From assembly GCF_900465055.1 (NCBI RefSeq), contig NZ_LS483250.1:3968001-4032000 (forward strand): 64,000 nt of DNA. Direction: 5' to 3'. The notes beneath the pieces are model-generated. The model was given only the letters and a program-made list of their open reading frames with translations, was not told where the DNA came from and made no database searches. The translations under genes and the position numbers were made by a program. Below, piece by piece: positions 17,480 to 25,281 of the stretch. This DNA is from Moritella yayanosii (GTDB taxonomy: Bacteria; Pseudomonadota; Gammaproteobacteria; Enterobacterales; Moritellaceae). Numbering within the stretch: the stretch's first letter is position 1; every line of letters begins with the position of its first letter.

Positions 17480-17965
17480 GTGCAAACATTGACTAACTTG
17501 TGGACCCTACTGAATCGCTTGAACAGATTTAGTTTCAAGGTCAATGCCGACAATGACTCTGTCACTGGTTGGCAAGGTGAAGGGCAGGGCTTAATTAAAC
17601 GCCGTGCCGGTACTAATGACGTTAAATCGGACGAGCCTGGATCCGGCGCGATTATCGAAACTATCGAGCGTGGCGATTATTACGTGACAGCAGATCGTAA
17701 AGTGTCGATGCATAACCAATATTTGTGGGAGTTCGAAGGCGATCATATTGGTTTAACCCATTTACGCTTTGGTTGGGATAAACCGGTATTTTTGTTTGAT
17801 ATTATTGAAAATGGCCAGGGTGAATTAGTCACGCGTCAATCACATCAATGCGCGGCAGATAATTACGATGCCTCATTTGTATTACATATCGATAGTCTGG
17901 TTATGCAGTGGCGCATCCAGGGGCCTAAGAAGCGTGAAGTCTTAGATTATATTTATTGGGTATAA
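17480..17965 (+). CDS. DUF6314 family protein
   Basis: A 161-residue soluble protein that fits the DUF6314 pattern: an early GWQGEGQGLIKRR segment, ETIERGDYYVTADRKVSMHNQYLWEF in the middle, and the LVTRQSHQCAADNYDASF and MQWRIQGPKKREVL blocks near the end, as in the family signature with H.C..D.Y and W.V.GP.K. It looks like a beta-barrel fold; function is unknown. The start is GTG 17480, decided by a strong AAGGAG site six bases upstream. The sulfur operon begins 114 bases downstream on the same strand with its own likely promoter, so a functional link is possible but not shown. Confidence 0.8.
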   Translation: MQTLTNLWTLLNRLNRFSFKVNADNDSVTGWQGEGQGLIKRRAGTNDVKSDEPGSGAIIETIERGDYYVTADRKVSMHNQYLWEFEGDHIGLTHLRFGWDKPVFLFDIIENGQGELVTRQSHQCAADNYDASFVLHIDSLVMQWRIQGPKKREVLDYIYWV

Positions 17966-17983
17966 GGGACATTAGCGCATTTT

Positions 17984-18012
17984 TTGTTCTTCGGTTAATC
18001 GTCAACTATACT
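17984..18012 (+). promoter_or_regulatory. Candidate sigma-70 promoter of the sulfur-carrier operon
   Basis: TTGTTC and TATACT are spaced by 17 bases, giving a good -10 and a partial -35 box. The predicted transcript would begin near 18019, about 60 bases before ATG 18080. Confidence 0.5.
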
Positions 18013-18079
18013 ATTCCTTACTTATAAACACTATTTAGACCCGATAACTTTGACGTTAAATACGTTATTTGAGAGCGCC

Positions 18080-18967
18080 ATGGAAGTGCTAGATTTAATT
18101 GGTAATACGCCGTTAATTAATCTGAGTTTTCTAAGCCCACAGCCTGAGTGTGTCAGTTTGTTTGCCAAAGCCGAGTGGATGAATCCCGGCGGTTCACTTA
18201 AAGACCGCTCGGTGAAACTGATCCTAACGCGCGCTATTGAAGACGGCCTGTTACAGCCAGGTAAAATAATTCTCGATTCCAGTAGCGGTAATGCCGGTAT
18301 TTCTTACAGCATGATTGGCGCCGCACTCGGCTATGCGGTCAACATCGTGATCCCCGACAATGCCAGCAACGAAAGAAAAATGCGTCTGCGAGCCCACGGT
18401 GCGCAATTGATCGAGACCGATGCGTTAGAAGGTTACGATCAAGCCATTCGTCATGTGCATGAATTATATGCCAACTCACCAGATAAATATTTCTTTGCTG
18501 ACCAATACAGTAATCAAGCCAATGTGCTTGCGCATTACCACGGCACGGGCGCGGAGCTCATTGCGCAGGTATCAGGTCCCATTACCCATTTTGTCTGTGG
18601 TGTCGGCACTGGCGGCTCCTTAACGGGCATCGCTAGGCGGCTAAAAGCCAAGTATCCGGCAGTTGTCATCGTGGGTATTCGCCCCGAGCGTTGGCCGGGT
18701 ATCGAAGGCCTGAAACCCTTGGGCGAAAAAGAAGATATTTTACCGAAAATTTTTGACGGCTCTTTGGTTGATCGTTGGCTTGATGTGAGCGCTGATGAAG
18801 CCAAAAGCATGTGTCTTACTATGGCCCGTCGAGGTTATTTTGTCGGGCAATCTTCCGGGGCATACCTTGCGGGCTGCTGTAAATTAATGGCGGAGTTGTC
18901 AGAAGGGGTGGTGACCACCTTAATGTGTGACAGTGGCGAGCGTTATTTCAGTACGGGGTTATGGTAA
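18080..18967 (+). CDS. Cysteine synthase-like PLP enzyme (CysK/CysM family)
   Basis: A 295-residue fold-type II PLP enzyme of the cysteine/cystathionine beta-synthase family. It begins VLDLIGNTPLINL, has the PLP lysine in NPGGSLKDRSVK (Lys41), the substrate-binding loop as SSSGNAGIS in place of the usual TSGNTG, and the phosphate-binding GVGTGGSLTG near residue 170. CysM of this type takes O-phosphoserine or O-acetylserine and a sulfur donor. The gene context (JAMM peptidase and sulfur-carrier activating fusion) suggests protein thiocarboxylate as donor, as for mycobacterial CysM with CysO. ATG 18080 has GAGAG upstream; TTG 18050 is a less likely start. Its stop overlaps the start of the next gene by seven bases, so the two are translationally coupled. 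Confidence 0.88.
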   Translation: MEVLDLIGNTPLINLSFLSPQPECVSLFAKAEWMNPGGSLKDRSVKLILTRAIEDGLLQPGKIILDSSSGNAGISYSMIGAALGYAVNIVIPDNASNERKMRLRAHGAQLIETDALEGYDQAIRHVHELYANSPDKYFFADQYSNQANVLAHYHGTGAELIAQVSGPITHFVCGVGTGGSLTGIARRLKAKYPAVVIVGIRPERWPGIEGLKPLGEKEDILPKIFDGSLVDRWLDVSADEAKSMCLTMARRGYFVGQSSGAYLAGCCKLMAELSEGVVTTLMCDSGERYFSTGLW

Positions 18968-19395
18968 TCATGACGATTGAAATTAATGCCGCGATCAAGT
19001 CAGCGATGCTAGATCAGGCTGAGTCTTGTTTTCCCAATGAGAGTTGTGGCTTTATTATTGGTTCATACGCAGCTGGTGTGGCTAAGGGCGATTATTATAT
19101 TCCCTGTGACAATGATCATGGGCACAATCAACAGCGGCGTTTTCTTATTGATCCCATGGCCTATCAATTAGCCGAAGATACAGCCGATGCCAATGGGCAA
19201 AGCATCATTAGTATTGTCCATTCTCACCCTGATCATCCCGACCAGCCTTCTGAATTTGATCGGCTGCATGCCTGGCCAGGGCTCAGTTACATCATTATTG
19301 CTGTGTTTGCGGGTCGAGTGCGCAGTTATCGGTCGTGGCAATTGAGCGATGATCGCAGTGAATTCCATCAGGAAGTTATTAATCTGGGAGATTAA
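18961..19395 (+). CDS. JAMM/MPN+ metallopeptidase, Mec+-like
   Basis: A 144-residue single-domain JAB1/MPN protein with the full zinc site: Glu27 in NESCGFIIG, then HSHPDHPDQPSEFD giving His87, His89, Ser97 and Asp100. Such bacterial enzymes (Mec+ of Mycobacterium, QbsD of Pseudomonas, HcyD of Wolinella) cleave next to the diglycine of ubiquitin-like sulfur carriers, either to free a cysteine adduct or to expose the diglycine. The gene starts inside the last codons of the cysteine-synthase-like gene (ATG 18961; 18970 is possible) and stops one base before the carrier-E1 fusion, so it is in the middle of a tight operon. The natural target is inferred, most likely the fusion protein encoded next. 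Confidence 0.9.
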   Translation: MVIMTIEINAAIKSAMLDQAESCFPNESCGFIIGSYAAGVAKGDYYIPCDNDHGHNQQRRFLIDPMAYQLAEDTADANGQSIISIVHSHPDHPDQPSEFDRLHAWPGLSYIIIAVFAGRVRSYRSWQLSDDRSEFHQEVINLGD

Positions 19396-19396
19396 T

Positions 19397-20815
19397 ATGA
19401 TGACAGTGACGCTAAAAATCCCATCCCCATTGCGGCGTTTTACCGATAATAGCCGTGCCGTAGAGGTTGAAGCTGACAGTGTTGCAACGGCACTTGAACA
19501 GCTATTTATTCTGTATCCAGATCTGAAATTACAAGTCATGGATGACAGCGGGCAGCTGCGTAATTTCGTTAATTTATTTCACGACAAGGTCGATATTCGC
19601 CAGCAGCAAGGACTAAATACCCGTTTACACCAAGGCAGTGAACTGCGTATCGTGCCAGCCATAGCGGGTGGCAGTGACAGCCGATTGTCGGCGCTGGAGT
19701 TGAGTCGTTATAGCCGCCATATCATGTTGCCCGAAATGGGCATTGAAGGGCAAGAGTTGCTAAAATCCGCCAGTATTTTAATTATTGGCGCGGGGGGGTT
19801 AGGTTGCCCGTTGGGTTTGTATCTTGCTGCGGCGGGAGTTGGTCATTTAGGTATCGTGGATAATGACGTTGTCGAAGAATCTAATTTGCAACGGCAAGTA
19901 CTGTATACCATCGATGATATCGGCAAGCCGAAAGTAGATTGTGCCGCGGCGCGTCTGCGTCAGCTTAATCCTTATATTAAAATCAGTTGTTATGCCGAGC
20001 TACTGACCAGTGCTAATGCCATGCAGTTGATTGAACCTTATGATCTGGTGATTGATGGTACCGATAATTTTCCCACCCGTTATCTGGTGAATGATGCTTG
20101 TGTATTGCTGAATAAACCGAATATTTACGGCAGTATTTTTCGCTTCGACGGTCAGGCAACGGTGTTTAATTATCAACAAGGGCCCTGTTATCGTTGTCTT
20201 TATCCATCCCCGCCGCCGCCCGGGTTAGTGCCTTCTTGTGCCGAAGGTGGTGTGCTTGGGGTATTACCGGCGATTATCGCTTCAATTCAGGCGACCGAAG
20301 CGATTAAAATGATCACCAACATCGGTGATAGCTTATCGGGTAAGTTGCTGCTGTATGATGCGCTAAAAATGGAATTTGAATATCTACAGATTGAAAAAAA
20401 TCCGGATTGCCCGTTATGTGGTCAGCACCCGTCTATTCATGCATTGATTGATTATCAGCAATTTTGTGGAATCACCACCAGTACTGAACCACGCAGTTAT
20501 CAGGACATCAGCCCGCAGGAACTAAAGCAGAAGTTGGATGCTAACGACCCCTTAGTGTTAATCGATGTGAGAGAACCTTATGAGCGTGAGATTTGTAAGA
20601 TAATGCCGAGTCAGCATATTCCCATGGCACAGATTGATGCACATATGGCGGAGTTCAATACTGAACAAGTGCTAGTGGTTCATTGCAAGCTAGGTGGGCG
20701 CTCTGCGACAGTATGTCAGCAGTTTAGTACTCAGGGTTATAAGCATGTGTTTAATCTGACAGGGGGTATTTTAGCCTGGGCGGATGCGGTCGATGATAAG
20801 TTGATCCGTTATTGA
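19397..20815 (+). CDS. Ubiquitin-like sulfur carrier / E1-like adenylyltransferase / rhodanese fusion
   Basis: A 472-residue three-domain protein. Residues 1-92 are a MoaD/ThiS/CysO-like beta-grasp domain ending VPAIAGG, with Gly91-Gly92 at the place where a free carrier would end. Residues about 100-345 are a ThiF/MoeB-type E1 domain with GAGGLG (131-136), SNLQRQ (162-167), TDNFPTR, a likely catalytic Cys281 in SCAEGGVLG and a zinc site CYRC (264-267) plus CPLC (338-341). Residues about 370-472 are a rhodanese domain with active Cys430 in HCKLGGRS. MoeZ/MOCS3 proteins have the last two domains; the carrier is normally separate. The start ATG 19397 follows GGGAG at eight bases. The E1 should adenylate the diglycine and the rhodanese should supply persulfide sulfur. 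Confidence 0.92.
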   Translation: MMTVTLKIPSPLRRFTDNSRAVEVEADSVATALEQLFILYPDLKLQVMDDSGQLRNFVNLFHDKVDIRQQQGLNTRLHQGSELRIVPAIAGGSDSRLSALELSRYSRHIMLPEMGIEGQELLKSASILIIGAGGLGCPLGLYLAAAGVGHLGIVDNDVVEESNLQRQVLYTIDDIGKPKVDCAAARLRQLNPYIKISCYAELLTSANAMQLIEPYDLVIDGTDNFPTRYLVNDACVLLNKPNIYGSIFRFDGQATVFNYQQGPCYRCLYPSPPPPGLVPSCAEGGVLGVLPAIIASIQATEAIKMITNIGDSLSGKLLLYDALKMEFEYLQIEKNPDCPLCGQHPSIHALIDYQQFCGITTSTEPRSYQDISPQELKQKLDANDPLVLIDVREPYEREICKIMPSQHIPMAQIDAHMAEFNTEQVLVVHCKLGGRSATVCQQFSTQGYKHVFNLTGGILAWADAVDDKLIRY

Positions 20816-20844
20816 CGTAGTGTGTTAGGCAGGTAAACTCACCA

Positions 20845-20867
20845 CGGTTAATCGCGATGATTAACCG
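20845..20867. terminator. Stem-loop between the sulfur operon and gcvR
   Basis: A perfect 9-bp stem CGGTTAATC / GATTAACCG with loop GCGAT lies between two converging genes. There is no T tract on either side, so its strength as a terminator is uncertain. Confidence 0.5.
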
Positions 20868-20889
20868 CGATGATATCGAAAATACTTAA

Positions 20890-21429
20890 TTAAGCCGTGA
20901 TCACCTTGTTATCGACCGTGAAGTGATATTCAGCATTCAAAATAGTACACAGTCCGCTGAGTTCCGATTTTAAAACAGCCAAATCACAATCAGACGTCGT
21001 ATTTAGCGTAAAATGTGCTTTAAGTATATCTGAGTTGTCTGCCGCGGTTAATATCTCTGAGCGTAGTCCGGCTAAATTAAGATTATTATTGGTAAAGAAT
21101 AACGTAAATTTCTCGATAATGCCGGTTGCATCAGGGATCGTTACTTCAACTTCAATGGTATGATCATAGCTAATTGGTTCGTGACGTTCGGTGCGCTTCA
21201 TCATGGTAATTAAGTCGAGCTCTTGGCTCTTTATTGGCAAGCTAGATTCAAGTTGGATAATGGCGTTCCATTCACCAGACAATAGCATGATCAGGGTGAA
21301 CTCATTTCCAAAAATAGCCAGTCTGCTATCGACGATATTACAGCCGCAATTACTGACGTGGCCAATCAGTTTGTGGACGATACCTGGACTATTGCTGCCA
21401 AGGGCGGTGATAACTAAATTCTGCGTCAT
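20890..21429 (-). CDS. gcvR: Glycine cleavage system transcriptional repressor GcvR
   Basis: A 179-residue protein made of two ACT domains: the first starts LVITALGSNSPGIVHKLIGH, the second after HTIEVEVTIPDATGIIEKFT. In E. coli GcvR binds glycine and the activator GcvA to repress the gcvTHP genes. It lies divergent from dapA, the same arrangement as in E. coli and vibrios. I chose ATG 21429; the frame is open to TTG 21459 but AAGGA and TGGA lie just before 21429. Identity rests on double ACT layout, length and context. Confidence 0.88.
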   Translation of the reverse strand: MTQNLVITALGSNSPGIVHKLIGHVSNCGCNIVDSRLAIFGNEFTLIMLLSGEWNAIIQLESSLPIKSQELDLITMMKRTERHEPISYDHTIEVEVTIPDATGIIEKFTLFFTNNNLNLAGLRSEILTAADNSDILKAHFTLNTTSDCDLAVLKSELSGLCTILNAEYHFTVDNKVITA

Positions 21430-21486
21430 TTTGTTCCAGGTCCTTTTATTCTGAGTCAATTACAGTAAGTAAACAGTAGAGCATGA

Positions 21487-21557
21487 TATACCCAAGCAAC
21501 TTCAAGATGCAACAATCCGCGAGATTATCAACCCGCATATTGATGTTGGCAGGTATA
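21487..21557. repeat. Interspersed inverted-repeat element, copy B
   Basis: A 71-base element begins TATACCCAAGCAACTTCAAG and ends in GTTGGCAGGTATA, an imperfect inverted repeat. It lies between gcvR and dapA, and would be in or near the promoter region of both. Confidence 0.75.
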
Positions 21558-21637
21558 TAACCAGAATATGCTTGCGGCAACTGACTGCTACATATTACTA
21601 TGCCATGTGTTTTATCGTCAGTTATAACAAGGCCTAT

Positions 21638-22516
21638 ATGTTAACAGGTAATATCGTCGCACTTATCACTCCGATGCTCGACAATGGAGACGTCGATCTT
21701 TGCTCTTTACAAGGTTTAGTTGAATATCACATCCAGAGCAATACCATCGCATTAGCGGTATTGGGCACGACTGGAGAGTCTTGTACTTTTACCCAAGATG
21801 AGCACCTTTCCGTGGTTAAAGCAGTACTGGACATGGCGCAAGGTCGTATCGCAATTATTGCTGGTTCAGGGTCAAATAGCACTCGTAACGCCATTAAGTT
21901 AAGTCAAGAATTACACAAGCTAGGCGTAACAGCCGGACTTTGTGTCACGCCTTATTATAATAAGCCAACCCAAGAAGGGTTATATCAGCATTATAAAGCG
22001 ATCACTGAAGCCTGTGATTTACCTCAGATTTTGTACAATGTACCCAGTCGTACGGGGTGTGATATGAGTAATGAGATCGTGGTTAGATTAGCGGAACTTA
22101 ATGCTATCATAGGCATCAAAGATGCTACCGGTGATTTAACGCGTTTAACTCAGCTTAAACCCTTCCTTCCAGATGATTTTTTGCTATATAGTGGTGATGA
22201 TGCCACGGGCTGTGAATTTATGTTGCAAGGCGGTAATGGGGTTATTTCTGTTACTAGTAATGTCGCTGCCGATGCCATGAGCCGTATGTGTTCGTTAGCA
22301 TTAGCAGGAAAACGTCAAGAAGCGACTGAAATTAATAACAAATTAATGCGTTTACACCAAGATTTATTTGTCGAAGCCAACCCAATCCCGGTAAAATGGG
22401 CGTGCAACCAGTTATCTTTGACTGCAACGGCTAATTTACGGTTACCGTTAATTGAATTAGATCAGCAATATCATGCTCAAGTGAGTGCGGCACTCGCGCT
22501 TGCAGTGGATGCATAA
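21638..22516 (+). CDS. dapA: 4-hydroxy-tetrahydrodipicolinate synthase
   Basis: A 292-residue TIM-barrel aldolase that condenses pyruvate and aspartate semialdehyde in lysine and meso-DAP synthesis. The motifs are LGTTGESCTF, VTPYYNKPTQEGLYQHYKAI, the Tyr-containing YNVPSRTGCD and the Schiff-base lysine in IIGIKDATGDLTR, all as in E. coli DapA, which has the same length. ATG 21638 follows AAGG; upstream in-frame codons run into the repeat element and are not coding. It is followed 28 bases later by bamC, as in E. coli, so the two are likely one operon. Confidence 0.96.
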   Translation: MLTGNIVALITPMLDNGDVDLCSLQGLVEYHIQSNTIALAVLGTTGESCTFTQDEHLSVVKAVLDMAQGRIAIIAGSGSNSTRNAIKLSQELHKLGVTAGLCVTPYYNKPTQEGLYQHYKAITEACDLPQILYNVPSRTGCDMSNEIVVRLAELNAIIGIKDATGDLTRLTQLKPFLPDDFLLYSGDDATGCEFMLQGGNGVISVTSNVAADAMSRMCSLALAGKRQEATEINNKLMRLHQDLFVEANPIPVKWACNQLSLTATANLRLPLIELDQQYHAQVSAALALAVDA

Positions 22517-22543
22517 ATTTTTGAATTAGGGAATATTAATACT

Positions 22544-23674
22544 ATGACTATGTCATCAACAGGTCACCGCTTGACTAACGCAAAGCGTTATAGCGTATTA
22601 GCGTGTGCTATTTTAGTCAGTGCTTGTTCAGGAACAGACACAAGACGTCAGGCCAATCAAGACTTTGAATATTTAAAGCAGACAACACAGCCAGAATTGG
22701 TGATTGCAGAAGGGCTTGATACACCGTTATACACACAGCGTTATAACGTGCCTGAATTAGCCGAAGGGGCTGAAAATCGCCCCGTAGGAGCTGATGTTGA
22801 TGTACGTTCGCCAGTACAAATTCTAGCGTTATCGCCATTGGTACGTGTTGAAGAAGGCAGTGAAAATGTGACGATTTGGTTTAATAGCCGTAGTTCAAAA
22901 GAAAATATTTCTGCGCAGGTATGGACATTATTAGCTAACTTCTTAGCCGATAAAAAAGTAGCGATTGCCAAGCTAGATGAAACGAATCATACCTTAGAAA
23001 CGGATTGGTTAATTAACCAAGAAACGTTTGATGAATTTAAAGAAGTATCGAAATACGAACTCAAGCAGCGTTATAAATTCACGTTATTAACCGCGACAAG
23101 TAAGCGTACTGTCGGTCTACAAGTAGATTTGATTGATCACGAAGAACGTTTAGAAGGTACTAAGGTTGATAATAATTTAAGTAAAGGCGATCGCCGTCGT
23201 TTTGCCGTGCAGATGTTAAACCTAGTTAATATTTATTACGAAGTTGACCGTATCGAAGGTAATAACAAAGAAACGGCAGAACAAAAAGCGTCGAAGCTTA
23301 AAATTGATTTTGTTGATCAAAAACACCCTGTTATTACCTTAAATATTCCGTTTGATGATGCTTGGCAGTTATTACCAATGGTATTAAACAAAGTAGGGAT
23401 GACAGTTGAAGATGAAGATAAACTTGCTGCGACCATGCTCGTGAGCTTTGATGAGCAGTCTGATAAGTTCTGGACTGACAATAAAATAACACCGGTGACT
23501 CTCGCGGAAGATGACTACCGTATTCAGGTTGGCGAGATCAAAGGACATACTTCAATCGCGTTCTTTGGTGACGACAAACAGCCATTGTCAGCTGAAGTGA
23601 TGAGCCAGTTATTTATTAGCTTGAAAGATGCAGCTGATGCATTACGTGCAGAGAAAACAACAAACGAAGAGTAA
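22544..23674 (+). CDS. bamC: Outer-membrane assembly lipoprotein BamC (NlpB)
   Basis: A 376-residue lipoprotein with an N-terminal signal ending in the lipobox LVSAC (Cys28). After it comes the long unstructured part (DTPLYTQRYNVPELAE, GADVDVRSPVQILALSP) that in E. coli BamC binds BamD, followed by two helix-grip domains. BamC is part of the Bam complex that inserts beta-barrels in the outer membrane. It directly follows dapA, as in E. coli. A second ATG (22550) is an equally good start. A strong hairpin follows. Confidence 0.93.
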   Translation: MTMSSTGHRLTNAKRYSVLACAILVSACSGTDTRRQANQDFEYLKQTTQPELVIAEGLDTPLYTQRYNVPELAEGAENRPVGADVDVRSPVQILALSPLVRVEEGSENVTIWFNSRSSKENISAQVWTLLANFLADKKVAIAKLDETNHTLETDWLINQETFDEFKEVSKYELKQRYKFTLLTATSKRTVGLQVDLIDHEERLEGTKVDNNLSKGDRRRFAVQMLNLVNIYYEVDRIEGNNKETAEQKASKLKIDFVDQKHPVITLNIPFDDAWQLLPMVLNKVGMTVEDEDKLAATMLVSFDEQSDKFWTDNKITPVTLAEDDYRIQVGEIKGHTSIAFFGDDKQPLSAEVMSQLFISLKDAADALRAEKTTNEE

Positions 23675-23711
23675 TGTGCAATACCTAGGGTGTTAATCAT
23701 GAAATAAAAAC

Positions 23712-23745
23712 AAGGCCGATGTATATAAGTACATCGGCCTTTGTG
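23712..23745 (+). terminator. Terminator after bamC
   Basis: A perfect 12-bp stem AAGGCCGATGTA / TACATCGGCCTT with loop TATAAG is followed by TGTGTTTAT. The stem is strong, the T tract partial. It may serve both converging genes. Confidence 0.8.
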
Positions 23746-23794
23746 TTTATGGTTATAAATATAAATATAAATGGCAATGTCGATGCATTAGCTG

Positions 23795-24061
23795 TTATTT
23801 ATCTGAATCTTTTTTTACTTCATCGGGCATTGGATTTTTGTTGTATTCATTACGGTATTCATTGTTATATTCTTGCTGGTCTTTGTCGTCATCATCATCC
23901 GGTAATGCTTTGGCATGTTTTCCGGCATCCAGATGTAAAGCTTTGTTAAATTGGTGTTCAATTTCTTCTGGTATCTTCATTTTCATGTTTGCGGTGTATT
24001 TTAACGCCATGATTGACCCTAGAATGAAACCTAAGGCCACTAGAATAATGAGCCAAACCAT
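23795..24061 (-). CDS. DUF2897 family small membrane protein
   Basis: An 88-residue protein starting MVWLIILVALGFILGSIMALKY, one membrane segment followed by the KMKIP signature of DUF2897. The C-terminal half (from about residue 50) is highly acidic and polar (LPDDDDDKDQQEYNNEYRNE), longer than usual for the family. Function is unknown. ATG 24061 has a perfect AGGAGG site at four bases; the open frame up to 24124 is not used. It follows the peptidase gene on the same strand. Confidence 0.82.
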   Translation of the reverse strand: MVWLIILVALGFILGSIMALKYTANMKMKIPEEIEHQFNKALHLDAGKHAKALPDDDDDKDQQEYNNEYRNEYNKNPMPDEVKKDSDK

Positions 24062-24099
24062 AAATCCTCCTATTGTTAATTGATAGTCGTTATTAAATA

Positions 24100-24795
24100 T
24101 TAATCGGGCGCTGCAACGTTGCAAATATACTGGGTATAAATCTGTTCTATATTGGCTAAAATAGCCGCTTTACCTTGAATGTCCGCATTGCGAATCGTGT
24201 CTGTTATTAACGCCAGGGTGAATGCTTGTTGTGCTGGTTCGGCGATAGGCTGGTAACTTAAGTGCCAAGGTTCGCGTGACACGCCACCCAGATCTTGACG
24301 ATAAGGACGATAGAAACCACAGTCAGTTATATTGTCATCTAACCAAGCTGACAGCGACGCTAAATAGCCACCTTGATCATATTCTTGTGGGATCAGTTGT
24401 AACTGATAATCCTTGGGCAATGCACTATAGTCACACACATCAATCTCGCTGCCCCAATGATGGCGACTGGCACCCGGTAACATTGACCAACGTAATATGG
24501 CGAATACTTTTTGTTCTTCACTAAGTATAGCGTGATCGAGAGGTTGACTGTCATGATCCAAAATGGGTCTGAGACCGTTAAACTTATTATTCCAAATACT
24601 CAGTTGCTGCTCAAAAGAACGAAAGCTAGAGACGACGTCGAGATTGAATCCAGCCTGTTTAGCGCGAGTTTGTAACCGCTGAAATGCAGTGAATGTTTGC
24701 TGGTGAATAAGCTTGGCCTGTAATGGTAGTGCAATAACATGATTTTGTGTTTGTCCGGTTAAAGCTTGTGTGTTCAATAATGGTGTCGTTAGCAT
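24100..24795 (-). CDS. M15 family D-Ala-D-Ala carboxypeptidase (VanY/DacB-like)
   Basis: A 231-residue metallopeptidase with the M15B zinc motifs: SSFRSFEQQLSIWNNK near residue 60, SRHHWGSEIDVCD near 110 (first His and Asp ligands) and EPWHLSYQP near 180 (catalytic Glu and last His). No signal peptide is visible, which is usual for this cytoplasm-like branch in vibrios and Shewanella. The start may be ATG 24795 or GTG 24816; the GTG would overlap the previous gene. It follows the SelW-like gene by four bases and probably forms an operon with it and perhaps the DUF2897 gene. Confidence 0.85.
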   Translation of the reverse strand: MLTTPLLNTQALTGQTQNHVIALPLQAKLIHQQTFTAFQRLQTRAKQAGFNLDVVSSFRSFEQQLSIWNNKFNGLRPILDHDSQPLDHAILSEEQKVFAILRWSMLPGASRHHWGSEIDVCDYSALPKDYQLQLIPQEYDQGGYLASLSAWLDDNITDCGFYRPYRQDLGGVSREPWHLSYQPIAEPAQQAFTLALITDTIRNADIQGKAAILANIEQIYTQYICNVAAPD

Positions 24796-24799
24796 TTGA

Positions 24800-25087
24800 T
24801 TATACCGTACGGTCACTGTGGCCGAGGTCGCGTTCTGGGGCGATAATATCCCGTACCCGTTGCTTTAATACTTTCGCGTCGGGGAAACCGCCGTCTTGTT
24901 TACGCTCCCAAATCAATTGCTGATTACAATGGATCTCAAAGCGACCACCGGTATCTGGGTGTAAGCTTATTTTACTTATCTCTTCACCAAAGGTATGCAG
25001 GAGTTCTTGTGTTAGCCAGGTCGAGCGCAACATCCAGTTACACTGTCGGCAATAGTAAATATCAATTTCAGCTTTGATCTCTGACAC
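24800..25087 (-). CDS. SelW/Rdx-family thioredoxin-like protein
   Basis: A 95-residue protein of the SelT/SelW/SelH-type (Rdx) fold. It opens SEIKAEIDIYYCRQCNWMLR with a redox CxxC motif and goes on to LHPDTGGRFEI and ERKQDGGFPDAKVLKQRVRD, family marks in the cysteine (non-selenocysteine) form. Function is thought to be redox but is unproved. I chose GTG 25087 with AGGA eight bases upstream; the longer open frame to 25270 reads through the repeat element and is rejected. It is the first gene of an operon with the M15 peptidase gene. Confidence 0.82.
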   Translation of the reverse strand: MSEIKAEIDIYYCRQCNWMLRSTWLTQELLHTFGEEISKISLHPDTGGRFEIHCNQQLIWERKQDGGFPDAKVLKQRVRDIIAPERDLGHSDRTV

Positions 25088-25153
25088 AGTCAAGGTCCTA
25101 TTGTTATAAATATTACTTATCCTAGCGCTATTATTCGCGGGTGGATATGATTT

Positions 25154-25231
25154 TATACCCAAGTTACTTATGCCTTGAATATACGCTTCATTCGGTTTGC
25201 TGGTTGTGCATCTTGAAGTCGCTTGGGTATA
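25154..25231. repeat. Interspersed inverted-repeat element, copy C
   Basis: A 78-base element with left end TATACCCAAGTTACTT and right end GCATCTTGAAGTCGCTTGGG followed by TATA. The centre includes TTCATTCGGTTT, also found in copy D. It lies between divergent SelW-like and pseudouridine synthase genes. Confidence 0.85.
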
Positions 25232-25281
25232 TTGTTTATTTAGGGTACACTTCGGCCTCATTTTCAGCATTGGTTTTTTTA

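Noticed and set aside
25088-25270. Upstream extension of the SelW-like frame
   Set aside because: The extension reads through repeat copy C; homology and the ribosome-binding site support GTG 25087.
25141-25281. Upstream extension of the pseudouridine synthase frame
   Set aside because: It also reads through repeat copy C and has no similarity to the family; ATG 25282 fits the family start.
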